From Bradyrhizobium sp. CIAT3101 (GTDB lineage Bacteria; Pseudomonadota; Alphaproteobacteria; Rhizobiales; Xanthobacteraceae), in the NCBI RefSeq assembly GCF_029714945.1, contig NZ_CP121634.1, positions 62,001 through 126,000 on the forward strand: DNA of 64,000 nt. The letters are read 5' to 3'. Below the pieces are notes generated by a model, which was not told where the DNA came from, ran no database searches, and saw only the letters and a program-made list of their open reading frames with translations. The position numbers and the translations under genes are program-made. Positions 11,162-20,086 of the stretch are shown one piece after another (position 1 is the first letter of the stretch; each line of letters starts with the position of its first letter).

Positions 11162-12073
11162 CTAAGAGCGCAGCCCATTTCGCTTGCGCCAATCCGCGAC
11201 GAAATCGATAAACGCACGTAGCGCCGGCGGCACCTGGCGCCGGCTGGGATAATACAGGAACGGGCCGGGGAACGGCTCGCACCAATCTTCCATCAGGCTG
11301 ACGAGTGCGCCGGACTTGACGGCATCGCCGACATAGCCATTGAGGCTGGCCCAGATGCCGGCGCCGCCAAGCGCGGCACGCATCGCAAGACCCATGTTCG
11401 TCGAAATCAGTTTTGCAGGCGGATCGACCTTCACGATCTGGCCGGCCTTTTCGAATTCCCAATCATGCATGACGCCGCTCGAATAGCGCGCGCGAATGCA
11501 ATCATGATCGAGCAGATCTTTCGGATGTTTTGGCCTGCCACGCCGCGCGACATAATCGGGCGATGCAACGACGACATAGTGCTGCGGGCCGCTGAGCGGG
11601 ATCGCCACCATGTCCTGCGCGAGATGCTCGCCATAGCGCACGCCGGCATCGTAGCCGCCGCTGACGATATCGACGAAGCCGCTCTCGGAGACGATATCGA
11701 GATCGACCTGCGGATGGGCCTGCAGGAACGGAACGACCATCGGCGCCAGCACGAGATCAACCGCCGGCGGCGGCGCGTTGATGCGCAGGCGGCCCGAGGC
11801 GACCTCGCGCAGGCCGCGCACCTGATCCAGGGCATCGCCGACGTCGCGCAGTGCCGGCGCCACCCGCGATAGCAACAGCTCGCCCGCCTCGGTCAGCGCG
11901 ACGCTGCGGGTGGTGCGGTTCATCAGGCGGACGCCGAGGCGCTCCTCAAGATCCCGCAATCTCTGGCTAAGGCTCGACACCGACACGCGGATTTCAACCG
12001 CCGCGCGCCGGAAATTGCGGGTGCGGGCGACCGCCACGAAGGCGTCGAGATCGCGCAGGTCGGGATCAGCCAT
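11162..12073 (-). CDS. LysR family transcriptional regulator
   Basis: This 303-aa protein has the N-terminal LysR helix-turn-helix (DLDAFVAVARTRNFRRAA, then SVSSLSQRLRDLEERLGVRL) and a C-terminal effector domain of the type common in LysR proteins that control redox or aldo-keto reductase genes. It is divergent from the aldo-keto reductase gene at 12191 with a 117-bp gap, so that gene is the probable target. The inducer is unknown. Confidence 0.9.
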   Translation of the reverse strand: MADPDLRDLDAFVAVARTRNFRRAAVEIRVSVSSLSQRLRDLEERLGVRLMNRTTRSVALTEAGELLLSRVAPALRDVGDALDQVRGLREVASGRLRINAPPPAVDLVLAPMVVPFLQAHPQVDLDIVSESGFVDIVSGGYDAGVRYGEHLAQDMVAIPLSGPQHYVVVASPDYVARRGRPKHPKDLLDHDCIRARYSSGVMHDWEFEKAGQIVKVDPPAKLISTNMGLAMRAALGGAGIWASLNGYVGDAVKSGALVSLMEDWCEPFPGPFLYYPSRRQVPPALRAFIDFVADWRKRNGLRS

Positions 12074-12190
12074 TGTTCGCCAGTGTGAACAAGCTATTCC
12101 GCATTGTCCAGCTTATCGCGGCAATCGACCAGGCGCATATCTGGCCTCGTCACGCGGCGCCATCGGCCGCCGCTCTTGAGGAGAGCCATC

Positions 12191-13198
12191 ATGGAACAGC
12201 GCAAACTCGGTTCGACCGGCCCCAACGTCTCCGCCCTCGGCCTCGGCTGCATGGGCATGTCGGAGGTCTACGGCCCCGCCGATCGCGGCGAGGCCATCGC
12301 CACGGTTCATGCCGCGATCGATGCAGGGATCACACTGCTCGACACCGGCGATTTCTACGCCATGGGTCACAACGAGCTGCTGCTGCGCGAAGCACTGGCG
12401 AACGTGCCGCGCGAAAAAGTGGAGATCAGCGTGAAGTATGGCGCGCTGCGCGGGCCCGCCGGTGATTTCATCGGCATGGACACGCGGCCGGCCGCGACCA
12501 AGAATTTTCTGGCCTATTCATTGCAGCGCCTCGGCACCGACTATGTGGATGTCTATCGTCCGGCGCGGCTCGATCCCTCCATTCCGATCGAGGAGACGAT
12601 CGGTGGTCTCGCCGATCTCGTGAAGGCCGGCTACATCAGGCATATCGGCCTGTCCGAGGTCGGCTCCAACACCATCCGCCGCGCGCACGCGGTGCATCCG
12701 ATCGTCGATCTCCAGATCGAATATTCGCTGATCGAGCGCGGCATTGAGCGCGACATCCTGGAAACCTGCCGTGAGCTCGGCATCGCCATCACCGCCTATG
12801 GCGTGCTGGCGCGCGGCCTCATCAGTGGTCATTGGTCGAAAGAATCAGGCAAGACCGGCCGCGACTACCGGCTGATGACGCCGCGCTTTCAGGGCGCGAA
12901 CCTCGACGCCAATCTCGCGCTGGTGGAACAGCTGCGGACGATCGCCGGCGAGATCGGTGCAACGCCGGCGCAGGTCGCAATCGCCTGGGTCGCAGCCCAG
13001 GGCAGGGAGATCGTGCCGCTGGTCGGCGCGCGCACCCGCAATCGCCTCAGCGAAGCGCTTGGATCGACCACGGTGACGTTGACGCCGGCGCATCTGGCCG
13101 CATTGGCAAAGGCCTTCCCGCCGAATGTCGCCGCCGGCACGCGCTATGCGGCCGAGCAGATGGCGCATCTCGACAGCGAGAAGCCGGCCAGCAAATAA
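12191..13198 (+). CDS. Aldo/keto reductase
   Basis: This 335-aa protein has the (beta/alpha)8 aldo-keto reductase signatures: MEQRKLGSTGPNVSALGLGC at the start, LLDTGDFYAMGHNE with Asp51 and Tyr56, and Lys82 in EISVKYGAL. The fourth member of the usual catalytic tetrad, His, is replaced: the strand reads DVYRPARLDP with Ala125 where many relatives have YYQHRVDP. A whole AKR subgroup shares this, so it may still be active. The start at 12191 has GAGGAGAG upstream. It is divergent from, and probably controlled by, the LysR regulator. Confidence 0.9.
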   Translation: MEQRKLGSTGPNVSALGLGCMGMSEVYGPADRGEAIATVHAAIDAGITLLDTGDFYAMGHNELLLREALANVPREKVEISVKYGALRGPAGDFIGMDTRPAATKNFLAYSLQRLGTDYVDVYRPARLDPSIPIEETIGGLADLVKAGYIRHIGLSEVGSNTIRRAHAVHPIVDLQIEYSLIERGIERDILETCRELGIAITAYGVLARGLISGHWSKESGKTGRDYRLMTPRFQGANLDANLALVEQLRTIAGEIGATPAQVAIAWVAAQGREIVPLVGARTRNRLSEALGSTTVTLTPAHLAALAKAFPPNVAAGTRYAAEQMAHLDSEKPASK

Positions 13199-13204
13199 CG
13201 GCGA

Positions 13205-14008
13205 TCAGGTGCGATGGGCGCTGAGATCGGTGATCACAGGCCCATCGCCATTGAGCGGATTGGCCGGATCGCGCGCGTAACGCAGCGTCTCGAAGCGCAT
13301 CGCGCGCGCATCGATCATCAGGAGGCGGCCGACTAGGCCGTCGCCGAACCCGACGATCTCGCGGATCGCCTCCAGCGCCATCATCGAGCCCATCACGCCC
13401 GCAAGCGCGCCCATGACGCCGGCCTCGGCGCAGGCCGGCACGGTGCCGGGCGGCGGCGCCTCCGGGAACAGGCAGCGATAGGTCGGGTTGAACTCGCCCT
13501 GCTCGTTCGTCTCATGCGCGCGGATGGTGGTGAGCGAGCCGTCGAAGGTGCCGAGCGCCGCGGTGATCAGCGGCCGCTTCGCGAAGAAGCAGGCGTCCGA
13601 GACGAGATAGCGCGTCGAGAAATTGTCGGACCCATCGAGCACGAGGTCATAGTCACCGATCAGCGAGAGCGCATTGTCGGCATTGAGCCAGGTGGCGTGG
13701 CCGACGAAGCGCACATGCGGATTGAGCGCCGCGATCCGCTCGGCCGCGCTCTCGACCTTGTGCCGGCCGATGTCGGGCGTGGTGTGGATCACCTGGCGCT
13801 GGAGATTTGACAGCGACACGACGTCGTCATCGACCACGCCGAGCGTTCCGATACCGGCGGCAGCCAGATACATCAGAGCCGGCGCGCCGAGCCCGCCGGC
13901 GCCGATCACCAGCGCAGAGGCGCGTTTCAGCGCGGCCTGGCCGGGGCCGCCGACGTCGCGCAGCACGATATGGCGGGCATAGCGTTCGAGTTCGTCCGGG
14001 CTCAGCAT
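13205..14008 (-). CDS. moeB: HesA/MoeB/ThiF family adenylyltransferase
   Basis: This 267-aa E1-like enzyme adenylates the C-terminus of a ubiquitin-like sulfur carrier (MoaD or ThiS) for molybdopterin or thiamine synthesis. It shows the ATP loop VIGAGGLGAPAL, the DGSDNFSTRY motif and the catalytic-type Cys193 in PACAEAGVMG. The zinc-binding CxxC pairs of classical MoeB are not seen: the first is NPTYRCLF with only Cys179, and no C-terminal CxxC exists. ATG at 14008 has GAGAGGAA upstream and is preferred to a TTG at 14026. MoeB is the likelier role; no sulfur carrier gene is nearby. Confidence 0.85.
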   Translation of the reverse strand: MLSPDELERYARHIVLRDVGGPGQAALKRASALVIGAGGLGAPALMYLAAAGIGTLGVVDDDVVSLSNLQRQVIHTTPDIGRHKVESAAERIAALNPHVRFVGHATWLNADNALSLIGDYDLVLDGSDNFSTRYLVSDACFFAKRPLITAALGTFDGSLTTIRAHETNEQGEFNPTYRCLFPEAPPPGTVPACAEAGVMGALAGVMGSMMALEAIREIVGFGDGLVGRLLMIDARAMRFETLRYARDPANPLNGDGPVITDLSAHRT

Positions 14009-14026
14009 CGTCGTCGTTCCTCTCAA

Positions 14027-14135
14027 CCCTCATGGTGAGGAGGCGCGCAGCGCCGTCTCGAACCATGCAGGCCCCGCTGCGGCAGCCCGGCCTTCATCCT
14101 TCGCGACGCCGCTTCGCGGCTTCTCAGGATGAGGG
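14027..14135. repeat. Dispersed repeat, copy 2 (inverted)
   Basis: It begins CCTCATGGTGAGGAGGCGCG and ends CTTCTCAGGATGAGG, the reverse complement layout of copy 1 at 11054-11160, with the same GTCTCGAA module. It lies between moeB and the pseudoprotease gene. Confidence 0.8.
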
Positions 14136-14221
14136 TCAACACCTGAACCACCTCAACATTGTTCGCGACCAACGAGATGTGCTTCAATGGCAGCGCGTTC
14201 AATGGGCTGGCTGGATTTGTC

Positions 14222-15583
14222 ATGAGATCGATGCTTGCGGCAACACTGATGTTGGCGTCTGCCACAGGCGCCGGCGCCCAGATGACGACGCCACAGGTCC
14301 CCGGCACCAAGCCGAAAGTGGTCCAGACCGTTCCGATCAGGCCGCCCGCCCTGCAAACGCCGTCGGAAACCGCGGACGGGATGGCGCAGGCCGAGCGGCT
14401 GTCGCTCCAGTCCGACCTCGCATGGGTCGGCGAGTATAACGGCGCCATCACCGGCGACGTCAGCTCGCGCATGGTCGACGCCATCAAGGAGTACCAGAAG
14501 GCCAAGGGCGGCAAGCCCACCGGCGTGCTCAATCCGCAGGAGCGCGCCGCGCTCGCCGAAACCGCACGGCGCAAGCAGGACAGCGTCGGCTGGAAAATCG
14601 TGACAGAAATGACCAGCGGTGCGCGGCTCGGCATTCCCTCAAAGCTAGTGCCGCAGCAGGCCACGGACGCCAACGGCTCGAAATGGAGTTCGCCGACCGG
14701 AACGGTGCAGGTGCTGCTCAGCCGCCGCAAGGAGGCGAACCCGACGACCGCAAAACTCGCGGATGCCGAGAAGAAGGAGCCGGCCGGACGCAAGGTCGAC
14801 TACACCGTGGTAAAGCCTGACTTCTTCGTGCTGTCGGGATTGCAGGGCCTGAAGAAGTTTTACGTGCGCGGCACCTTCAAGGGCGACGAAGTCCGCATCA
14901 TGACGATCTTGTACGACCAGGCGACCGAGAACACGGTCGAGCCGGTCGTGATCGCGATGTCGAGCGCATTCAACGCGTTTCCAACGGGACCGCAAGCCGG
15001 GCCGCCACCACGCAAGACCGTCGAATACGGCACCGGCATCGTCGTCAGCGACGACGGCGCGATTCTAGCCGACCGTCTCGTCACCGATAGTTGCCTCGCG
15101 ATCACCATCGGCGGCTACGGCAATGCCGATCGTCTCGCCGAGGACAAGGAGCACGATCTTGCACTGCTGCACATCTATGGCGCGCGCGGCCTGAAGCCGC
15201 TCAGCCTCGCGACCGGCGCCGCGAAGACGAGCGTCGATGTCGTCGGCATCGCCGATCCGCAGAGCCAAGGCGGCGCGACCGGTGTGTCGAGCGTCAAGGG
15301 CGCGCTTGCGTCACTCGGCGGCGGTGATTCTGTGCTGTCCCCGCCCCCCGCCGTCGGCTTCTCCGGCAGCCCGGCCATCGACGGCGACGGCAAGTTTGCA
15401 GGCGTCGCACTGCTGAAGCCGGCGATGGTCGCAGGACCTGCAGCATCAGCGCCCGCGTCGCAGTCGGTCATGGTCGCTGCAGAGACGGTGCGCGATTTCC
15501 TGAAGGCGAACGCCGTCACCGCCAACGGCACGTCGACCGATGCGAAAGCCGCCGTCGTGCGCGTGATCTGCGTGCGGAAGTAA
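14222..15583 (+). CDS. Exported peptidoglycan-binding/trypsin-fold protein, probable pseudoprotease
   Basis: This 453-aa protein starts with a clear signal peptide (MRSMLAATLMLASATGAGAQ), which is why 14222 is chosen over an upstream ATG. A peptidoglycan-binding-like helical segment follows (about 55-105: DLAWVGEYNGAITGDVSS). The C-terminal half has a trypsin/HtrA fold beginning EYGTGIVVSDDGAILADRLV. Asp312 (EHDLALLHI) and Ser381 (GFSGSPA) of the triad are present, but the His expected just after ILA is missing (ADRLVTDSC). It is therefore probably not a working protease. Location should be periplasmic. No operon partner is evident. Confidence 0.8.
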   Translation: MRSMLAATLMLASATGAGAQMTTPQVPGTKPKVVQTVPIRPPALQTPSETADGMAQAERLSLQSDLAWVGEYNGAITGDVSSRMVDAIKEYQKAKGGKPTGVLNPQERAALAETARRKQDSVGWKIVTEMTSGARLGIPSKLVPQQATDANGSKWSSPTGTVQVLLSRRKEANPTTAKLADAEKKEPAGRKVDYTVVKPDFFVLSGLQGLKKFYVRGTFKGDEVRIMTILYDQATENTVEPVVIAMSSAFNAFPTGPQAGPPPRKTVEYGTGIVVSDDGAILADRLVTDSCLAITIGGYGNADRLAEDKEHDLALLHIYGARGLKPLSLATGAAKTSVDVVGIADPQSQGGATGVSSVKGALASLGGGDSVLSPPPAVGFSGSPAIDGDGKFAGVALLKPAMVAGPAASAPASQSVMVAAETVRDFLKANAVTANGTSTDAKAAVVRVICVRK

Positions 15584-15586
15584 CGC

Positions 15587-17266
15587 TCAGCCCAGCCTGA
15601 ACCTGATCCCGGCCTTCGCGAGCCCGCCCGAGATTCCGACCGGCGTGCCATCGGCGCGCCAGCAGGCGGCACCGGTCATGGTGCCGTCGTCGTGGAAGGC
15701 GATGCCGTTCATGCCGCCGGCGACCGTGGCAACGGGCTGCACCTGGTGGCCGAGCGCTGCAAGCCTGGTTCGCACGGCCTCCGGCACGGCCTGCTCCACC
15801 TCCAGCGCATTGCCCTCGGTCCAGACCCGCGGCGCCTCGACCGCTTCCTGCAGGCTCATGCCGTGGTCGATCAGATTGACCAGCGCCTGCATCGCGCTCG
15901 GGAAGATGCGCTTGCCGCCGGGCAAGCCGAGCGCGTAGCGCAGCTTGCCGTCGCGGAGCGCCATCATCGGCGACATCGAGGTGGTGACGCGCTTGCCAGG
16001 CGCGAGCGACAGCGCATGGCCGGGGCGCGGATCGAACAGGTTCATGTAATTGTTGGCGATGGCCCCCAGCCCCGGGATCATGATCTTGGCGCCGAACAGA
16101 TTGTTGATGGTCTGCGTGGTCGCGACCACGTTGCCGAAACTATCTGCCGCCGTCATGTGCGTGGTGTGCGCGCTTTCGAGCTGAGTCACGCCCGCGCCAA
16201 AAGCCTGCGCTCGCGCCGGATCGATGGTGCGGCGGCGCTCATCCGCATAGGCCTTTGACGTCAGCTTCTCCACGGGCACGCCGACATAGTCAGGGTCGCC
16301 GCTGGCGGCGGCGCGGTCGGCGAAGGCGATCTTCAGGACCTCGGCCAGGTAATGGATGGTCTCCGGTGTACCGAAGCCGAGGCCACCGATGTCGTAGCCT
16401 TCAAGGATGTTCAGCATCTGCGCGATATGCACGCCGGAGGCGGCGGGCGGCGGCGGCCCGAAAATGGTCCAGCCGCGATAGTCGGCGCGGATCGGCTGCC
16501 GCTCGACAGTCTTGTAGTTGGTCAGATCGTTGCGGCGGATGAAGCCGCCGGCTTTCTCCATGTAGTCGGCGAGGATGTCGCCGAGCGGCCCCTCGTAGAG
16601 AGCCTTCTCTCCGTGGTCGGCGATGTAACGCAGCGTCTCGGCATATTCCGCCTGCACGACGCGCTCGCCGACCTTCAAGGGCTCTCCGTCAGGCAGAAAA
16701 ATCGCCGCGATCGGCTTGTCCTTGCGCATCGCGGCGGCGCTCTCGCTGATGCATTCGTGCAAGTAGGGCGTCGCCGCATAGCCGCGCGCGGCGTGCTTGA
16801 TCGCGGGCTGCATGACGTCGGCGAGCGACATGGTGCCGAACCTTTGCTGCGTCTCGCACCAGGCTTTCAGCGAGCCCGGCGTGGCGACGGCCTTCGGGCC
16901 ATTGAGGTTCTCGTTGCCGACGGTGTCGAACACGTCATGGGCCGAGCCCGGCCTGGAGGTGTAGGTGGTGTCGCGCACCGACGCGGGCACCGTGCTCTGG
17001 CCGTCGATGAAGCGGTGGCTGCCGTCGGCCAGCCGGATATGCGCCATGCCGCCGCCGATGATGCCGACCATCATCGGCTCGACCACGGTCAGCGTGAACA
17101 GGGTCGCGATCGCGGCATCGACGGCGTTGCCGCCGGCCGCGAGCATCTCGGCCCCGGCACTTGAGGCCAGGGGATGGTTGCTCACCACCATGCCGCGGCT
17201 CGAGACCGCCGGCATCTTCTGGCATTCAAAGGTGGTCGCCGTCCGGTCGCGCCAATTGCCGCTCAT
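15587..17266 (-). CDS. ggt: Gamma-glutamyltransferase family protein
   Basis: This 559-aa Ntn-hydrolase precursor of the gamma-glutamyltransferase family would cleave itself before the first Thr of SAHTTHMTAADSFGNVV, which becomes the catalytic nucleophile. The large-subunit start SNHPLASSAGAEMLAAGGNA and the small-subunit MSPMMALRDGKLRYALGLPG strand are typical. No signal peptide is seen, unlike the periplasmic E. coli enzyme, so it may be cytoplasmic. Start candidates are 17305, 17266 and the internal MPAVSS; 17266 is preferred. Substrates could be glutathione or another gamma-glutamyl compound. It converges with the preceding gene and has no partner. Confidence 0.88.
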   Translation of the reverse strand: MSGNWRDRTATTFECQKMPAVSSRGMVVSNHPLASSAGAEMLAAGGNAVDAAIATLFTLTVVEPMMVGIIGGGMAHIRLADGSHRFIDGQSTVPASVRDTTYTSRPGSAHDVFDTVGNENLNGPKAVATPGSLKAWCETQQRFGTMSLADVMQPAIKHAARGYAATPYLHECISESAAAMRKDKPIAAIFLPDGEPLKVGERVVQAEYAETLRYIADHGEKALYEGPLGDILADYMEKAGGFIRRNDLTNYKTVERQPIRADYRGWTIFGPPPPAASGVHIAQMLNILEGYDIGGLGFGTPETIHYLAEVLKIAFADRAAASGDPDYVGVPVEKLTSKAYADERRRTIDPARAQAFGAGVTQLESAHTTHMTAADSFGNVVATTQTINNLFGAKIMIPGLGAIANNYMNLFDPRPGHALSLAPGKRVTTSMSPMMALRDGKLRYALGLPGGKRIFPSAMQALVNLIDHGMSLQEAVEAPRVWTEGNALEVEQAVPEAVRTRLAALGHQVQPVATVAGGMNGIAFHDDGTMTGAACWRADGTPVGISGGLAKAGIRFRLG

Positions 17267-17509
17267 CCCACTCACCCTTCCGATGCAAGGCGGCGAGCAC
17301 ACCATGCGCGCGATAATGGGTCCAGTGTTGGTACGGATTGGCTGGCATTCCCGATTCTGCCATCATCGTTACCGTTGATTCGGACATCCGCGGTCCCCTT
17401 TGGATCGGGCAGGGCACGTCCTGAGCGAGAAGAGCTCAGCATCGAGAAGCGATGCACGTTCGCGTGGCGTTACTCCCAGACCCTGGCAATCCAAAGGAAT
17501 CCTCTTCCA

Positions 17510-18247
17510 ATGCATACGATCGTACTGGCCACCCAAAAGGGCGGCAGCGGCAAGAGCACGCTTGCCATCGGCCTCGCGCTGGCTGCCAAGCAGGCCGGCT
17601 TCACCGTTCGCCTGATCGAGACCGACCCGCAGGGCACCCTGTCGAACTGGGCCCGCCGCCGCAACAACGACGATGTCGTCGTCGAGCCGATCTATCACGC
17701 CGCCGATTTCGAGCCGCGGCTGAAGATGCTGGCCGGGAGCGGCCTCCAGCTCGCAATCGTCGACACCGCGGCCGGCCTCAGCGCCGTGACCACCGCTGCG
17801 ATCCGCTATTCCGACCTCTGCCTGATCCCGGCCCGCCCCAGCGTCGCCGACATCGAGGCCACCGTCTCCACCCTCAGCGTCGCGCGCGCCTGGAAGCGTC
17901 CCTACAGCTTCGTGCTGAACCAGACGCCGATCCGCGGCCAGCGCATCGACAACTCCGCCAACGCGCTCGGCGAGGAAGCCGCGCTCGATCTCACCGAGGT
18001 GCTCGCGCGCCCCATGATCGTGATGCGCAACGACCACCAGGACTCGCTCGCCTCGGGCCTCGCCGTCAGCGAGTTCGCGCCGAACGGCAAGTCGACCGAG
18101 GAAATCCGCGGCCTCTGGCGCTGGGTCGAGACCCGTCTCGACCTCTCCGCCGGCAGTCTGCTGATCGATCAGGTCATGTCGGCGGCGAACGGAATGCTGC
18201 ATGCCGCGGCCGAGATTTCGGCGGACGAAACTGTTCTGGCGTCCTGA
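17510..18247 (+). CDS. ParA-family ATPase
   Basis: This 245-aa protein has the deviant Walker A box KGGSGKST at residues 10-17, the IETDPQGTLSNW segment with the switch Asp, and VDTAAG as the Walker B equivalent. ParA-like ATPases position DNA or protein complexes. No parB or centromere-like repeat lies beside it, so it is an orphan rather than the chromosome partition pair. The start at 17510 is chosen because the fold begins there; the open frame continues far upstream into the opposite ggt gene. Confidence 0.9.
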   Translation: MHTIVLATQKGGSGKSTLAIGLALAAKQAGFTVRLIETDPQGTLSNWARRRNNDDVVVEPIYHAADFEPRLKMLAGSGLQLAIVDTAAGLSAVTTAAIRYSDLCLIPARPSVADIEATVSTLSVARAWKRPYSFVLNQTPIRGQRIDNSANALGEEAALDLTEVLARPMIVMRNDHQDSLASGLAVSEFAPNGKSTEEIRGLWRWVETRLDLSAGSLLIDQVMSAANGMLHAAAEISADETVLAS

Positions 18248-18360
18248 GCGGGGCGATCGCTCAAGGCCCAGACGGGCTCTTCGCCATCCGGTGAATGAGC
18301 CCAGGCGACGAAGCAATCCGACCACCAGCCCGGCCGGATTGCTTCGCGTCGTGTTTTGTT

Positions 18361-18383
18361 GAAAACAACCCCATGCACAGTAG
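18361..18383. repeat. 23-bp dispersed element, copy 1
   Basis: The segment starting GAAAACAACCCCATGCACAG and ending TAG is identical over 23 bp to 58074-58096. Both copies lie a short way after the 3' end of a plus-strand gene (parA-like here, ugpC there). Confidence 0.85.
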
Positions 18384-18462
18384 AACCGCTCTCGGCCGAG
18401 CTATCCCGGCGGCGGCGCGTAGACGTTTGAATCATCGGGGAAAACGGAGCTACGCCAGCTTT

Positions 18463-18551
18463 CGTAGCCCGGATGGAGCGCAGCCCAATCCGGGGCACCT
18501 GCATCCGCCGCGCGAAGATCCCGGATTTCGCTACGCTCCATCCGGGCTACG
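18463..18551. repeat. Palindromic repeat with 18-bp arms
   Basis: CGTAGCCCGGATGGAGCG (18463-18480) and its exact reverse complement (18534-18551) enclose 53 bp. It lies between convergent genes and is one of several palindrome families in this window. Confidence 0.85.
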
Positions 18552-18556
18552 GCACT

Positions 18557-19117
18557 TCAATCAAGCCGCCGGCCGAGCCAGGCCTCACGCCGCACGATCC
18601 ACTTCTCCGACTTCGTCTGCCCATCGTGATGCGCAAGCTCGATGAAGCCGACGAACTCCGCGCCGGTCTTCTGCTTGACCCGGCGCGAGGCCTCGTTGGT
18701 GGCGGCGTTGCTGACATAGAAATGATCGAGGCCGAGCGTGAGGAAGGCAAAATCGTTCACCGCGGTGACGGCCTCCGTCATCATCAGGCCACGTCCCCAG
18801 TAAGGCTCGGCCAGCCAGAAGCCGCGATTGCCCTTGGCGCCGCTGGCACGGGGCCGGAAATGAACGTTGCCGATCGCTTCGCCATCACCGCCCTTCAGCA
18901 CCAGCACCCAATGATTGATCTCCTCGCCGGCCGATATCTTGTCGAGCTGTGTTCTGACGAATGTCTCCGCACCATCGGCAGGATATGGCCAGGGCACGAC
19001 AGTCGAGAGATGCCGGATGATATTCCAATTGTCGAAATGACGCTGGATCGCCGGCGCGTCCGACATTGCGAGCGGGCGCAGGATCAGGCGTTCGGTCTCA
19101 AGCTGCGGCGTCGGCAT
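18557..19117 (-). CDS. GNAT acetyltransferase, RimJ/RimL-like
   Basis: This 186-aa protein begins PQLETERLILRPLAMSDAPA, the hallmark of the RimJ/RimL type of GNAT enzymes that acetylate protein N-termini or small amines. Motif A appears as WGRGLMMTEAVTAVNDFAF and the C-terminal NxxS-like segment as SNAATNEASRRVKQKTGAEF. It starts 6 bp downstream of mutM on the same strand, so the two are probably co-transcribed. The substrate is unknown. Confidence 0.88.
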   Translation of the reverse strand: MPTPQLETERLILRPLAMSDAPAIQRHFDNWNIIRHLSTVVPWPYPADGAETFVRTQLDKISAGEEINHWVLVLKGGDGEAIGNVHFRPRASGAKGNRGFWLAEPYWGRGLMMTEAVTAVNDFAFLTLGLDHFYVSNAATNEASRRVKQKTGAEFVGFIELAHHDGQTKSEKWIVRREAWLGRRLD

Positions 19118-19123
19118 GACCTG

Positions 19124-20005
19124 CTACTTCTGGCACTTCGGACACCAGAAGGTCGAACGGCCGTTCTGGGTGAAGCGCTTGATCGTGCCGCCACAGCGCG
19201 GGGTGGCGCATTTCTCATCCTCGCGATCGTAGACCTTGAACGAGTGCTGGAAATAGCCGAGCTCGCCCGAGGTCTGGCGATGGTCGCGCAATGACGAGCC
19301 GCCGGCCTTGATGGCGTCGTTCAGCACGGTGTGGATGGCGCCGACCAATCGCTTCGCATGATCCGTCGGCTCGCCCTTCTTGGTCGACAGGGTCGCTGCG
19401 ATCCGGCGCGGCGACAGATGCGAGCGGTGCAGGGCTTCGCAGACATAGATGTTGCCGAGGCCGGCAACGACGCGCTGGTCGAGCAGCGCGGCCTTCAGGC
19501 TGGTGGTCTTGTCCTGGCAGGAGCGCGCCAGCATCGCGGCATCGAACGCATTGCCGAGCGGCTCGGGGCCAAGGTCGCGCAGCAGCGGCTCGTCGTCGAG
19601 TGCGTTGCGCGCGATCACTTTCATGTAACCGAAGCGGCGCGGATCGTTGAAGACGATGTCGGCGCCCGAGGACATCCGAAACAGCACGTGGTCGTGCGCG
19701 GAATCCTTACCCTTGGGATAGTGAAACTCGCCGGGCGCGGCCTGGTTGTCCGGCTTGATGACGCGGAACGAGCCCGACATGCCCAGATGCATCAGCAGCA
19801 CGTCGCCGGAGCCGAGATCGGCCATGAGATATTTTGCACGGCGGCCGAGGCCCGTGACGACCTGTCCCTGGAGCCGGGCCACGAAGTTTGGCTGGAACGG
19901 AAAGCGCAAATCGGGCCGGCGGGCCTCCGCAACGACGATTTTCGCACCCTCCATGACGGGCTGAAGGCCGCGGCGGACGGTCTCGACTTCGGGCAATTCA
20001 GGCAT
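19124..20005 (-). CDS. mutM: Formamidopyrimidine-DNA glycosylase MutM (Fpg)
   Basis: This 293-aa bifunctional DNA glycosylase/AP lyase removes 8-oxoguanine and formamidopyrimidines. The N-terminal MPELPEVE supplies the catalytic Pro2 and Glu3 after Met removal, Lys58-type residue lies in RRAKYLM, and the C-terminal zinc finger is CATPRCGG...CPKC (Cys-x4-Cys-x16-Cys-x2-Cys). Length is slightly above the E. coli enzyme. It is divergent from ubiE (81-bp gap), a conserved arrangement in Rhizobiales. Confidence 0.97.
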   Translation of the reverse strand: MPELPEVETVRRGLQPVMEGAKIVVAEARRPDLRFPFQPNFVARLQGQVVTGLGRRAKYLMADLGSGDVLLMHLGMSGSFRVIKPDNQAAPGEFHYPKGKDSAHDHVLFRMSSGADIVFNDPRRFGYMKVIARNALDDEPLLRDLGPEPLGNAFDAAMLARSCQDKTTSLKAALLDQRVVAGLGNIYVCEALHRSHLSPRRIAATLSTKKGEPTDHAKRLVGAIHTVLNDAIKAGGSSLRDHRQTSGELGYFQHSFKVYDREDEKCATPRCGGTIKRFTQNGRSTFWCPKCQK

Positions 20006-20086
20006 GGTCAGGCATTCACCTTATGAGGGCGGTGTGATAGCGCCATTGCGGCGGCCGCGCTATGGTCGGCGCCGTGGAGTAGAGTA

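Larger units (their letters stand above)
18248..18556. other. Intergenic region with two repeat elements
   Basis: No gene is supported in this 309-bp stretch between convergent genes. It contains the 23-bp dispersed element at 18361-18383 and the palindromic repeat at 18463-18551. Small frames through it encode only repeat translation. Confidence 0.7.

Noticed and set aside
17174..17509. N-terminal extension of the ParA-like protein
   Set aside because: The open frame extends 112 codons upstream but overlaps the 5' end of ggt on the other strand and has no similarity; the fold begins at 17510.
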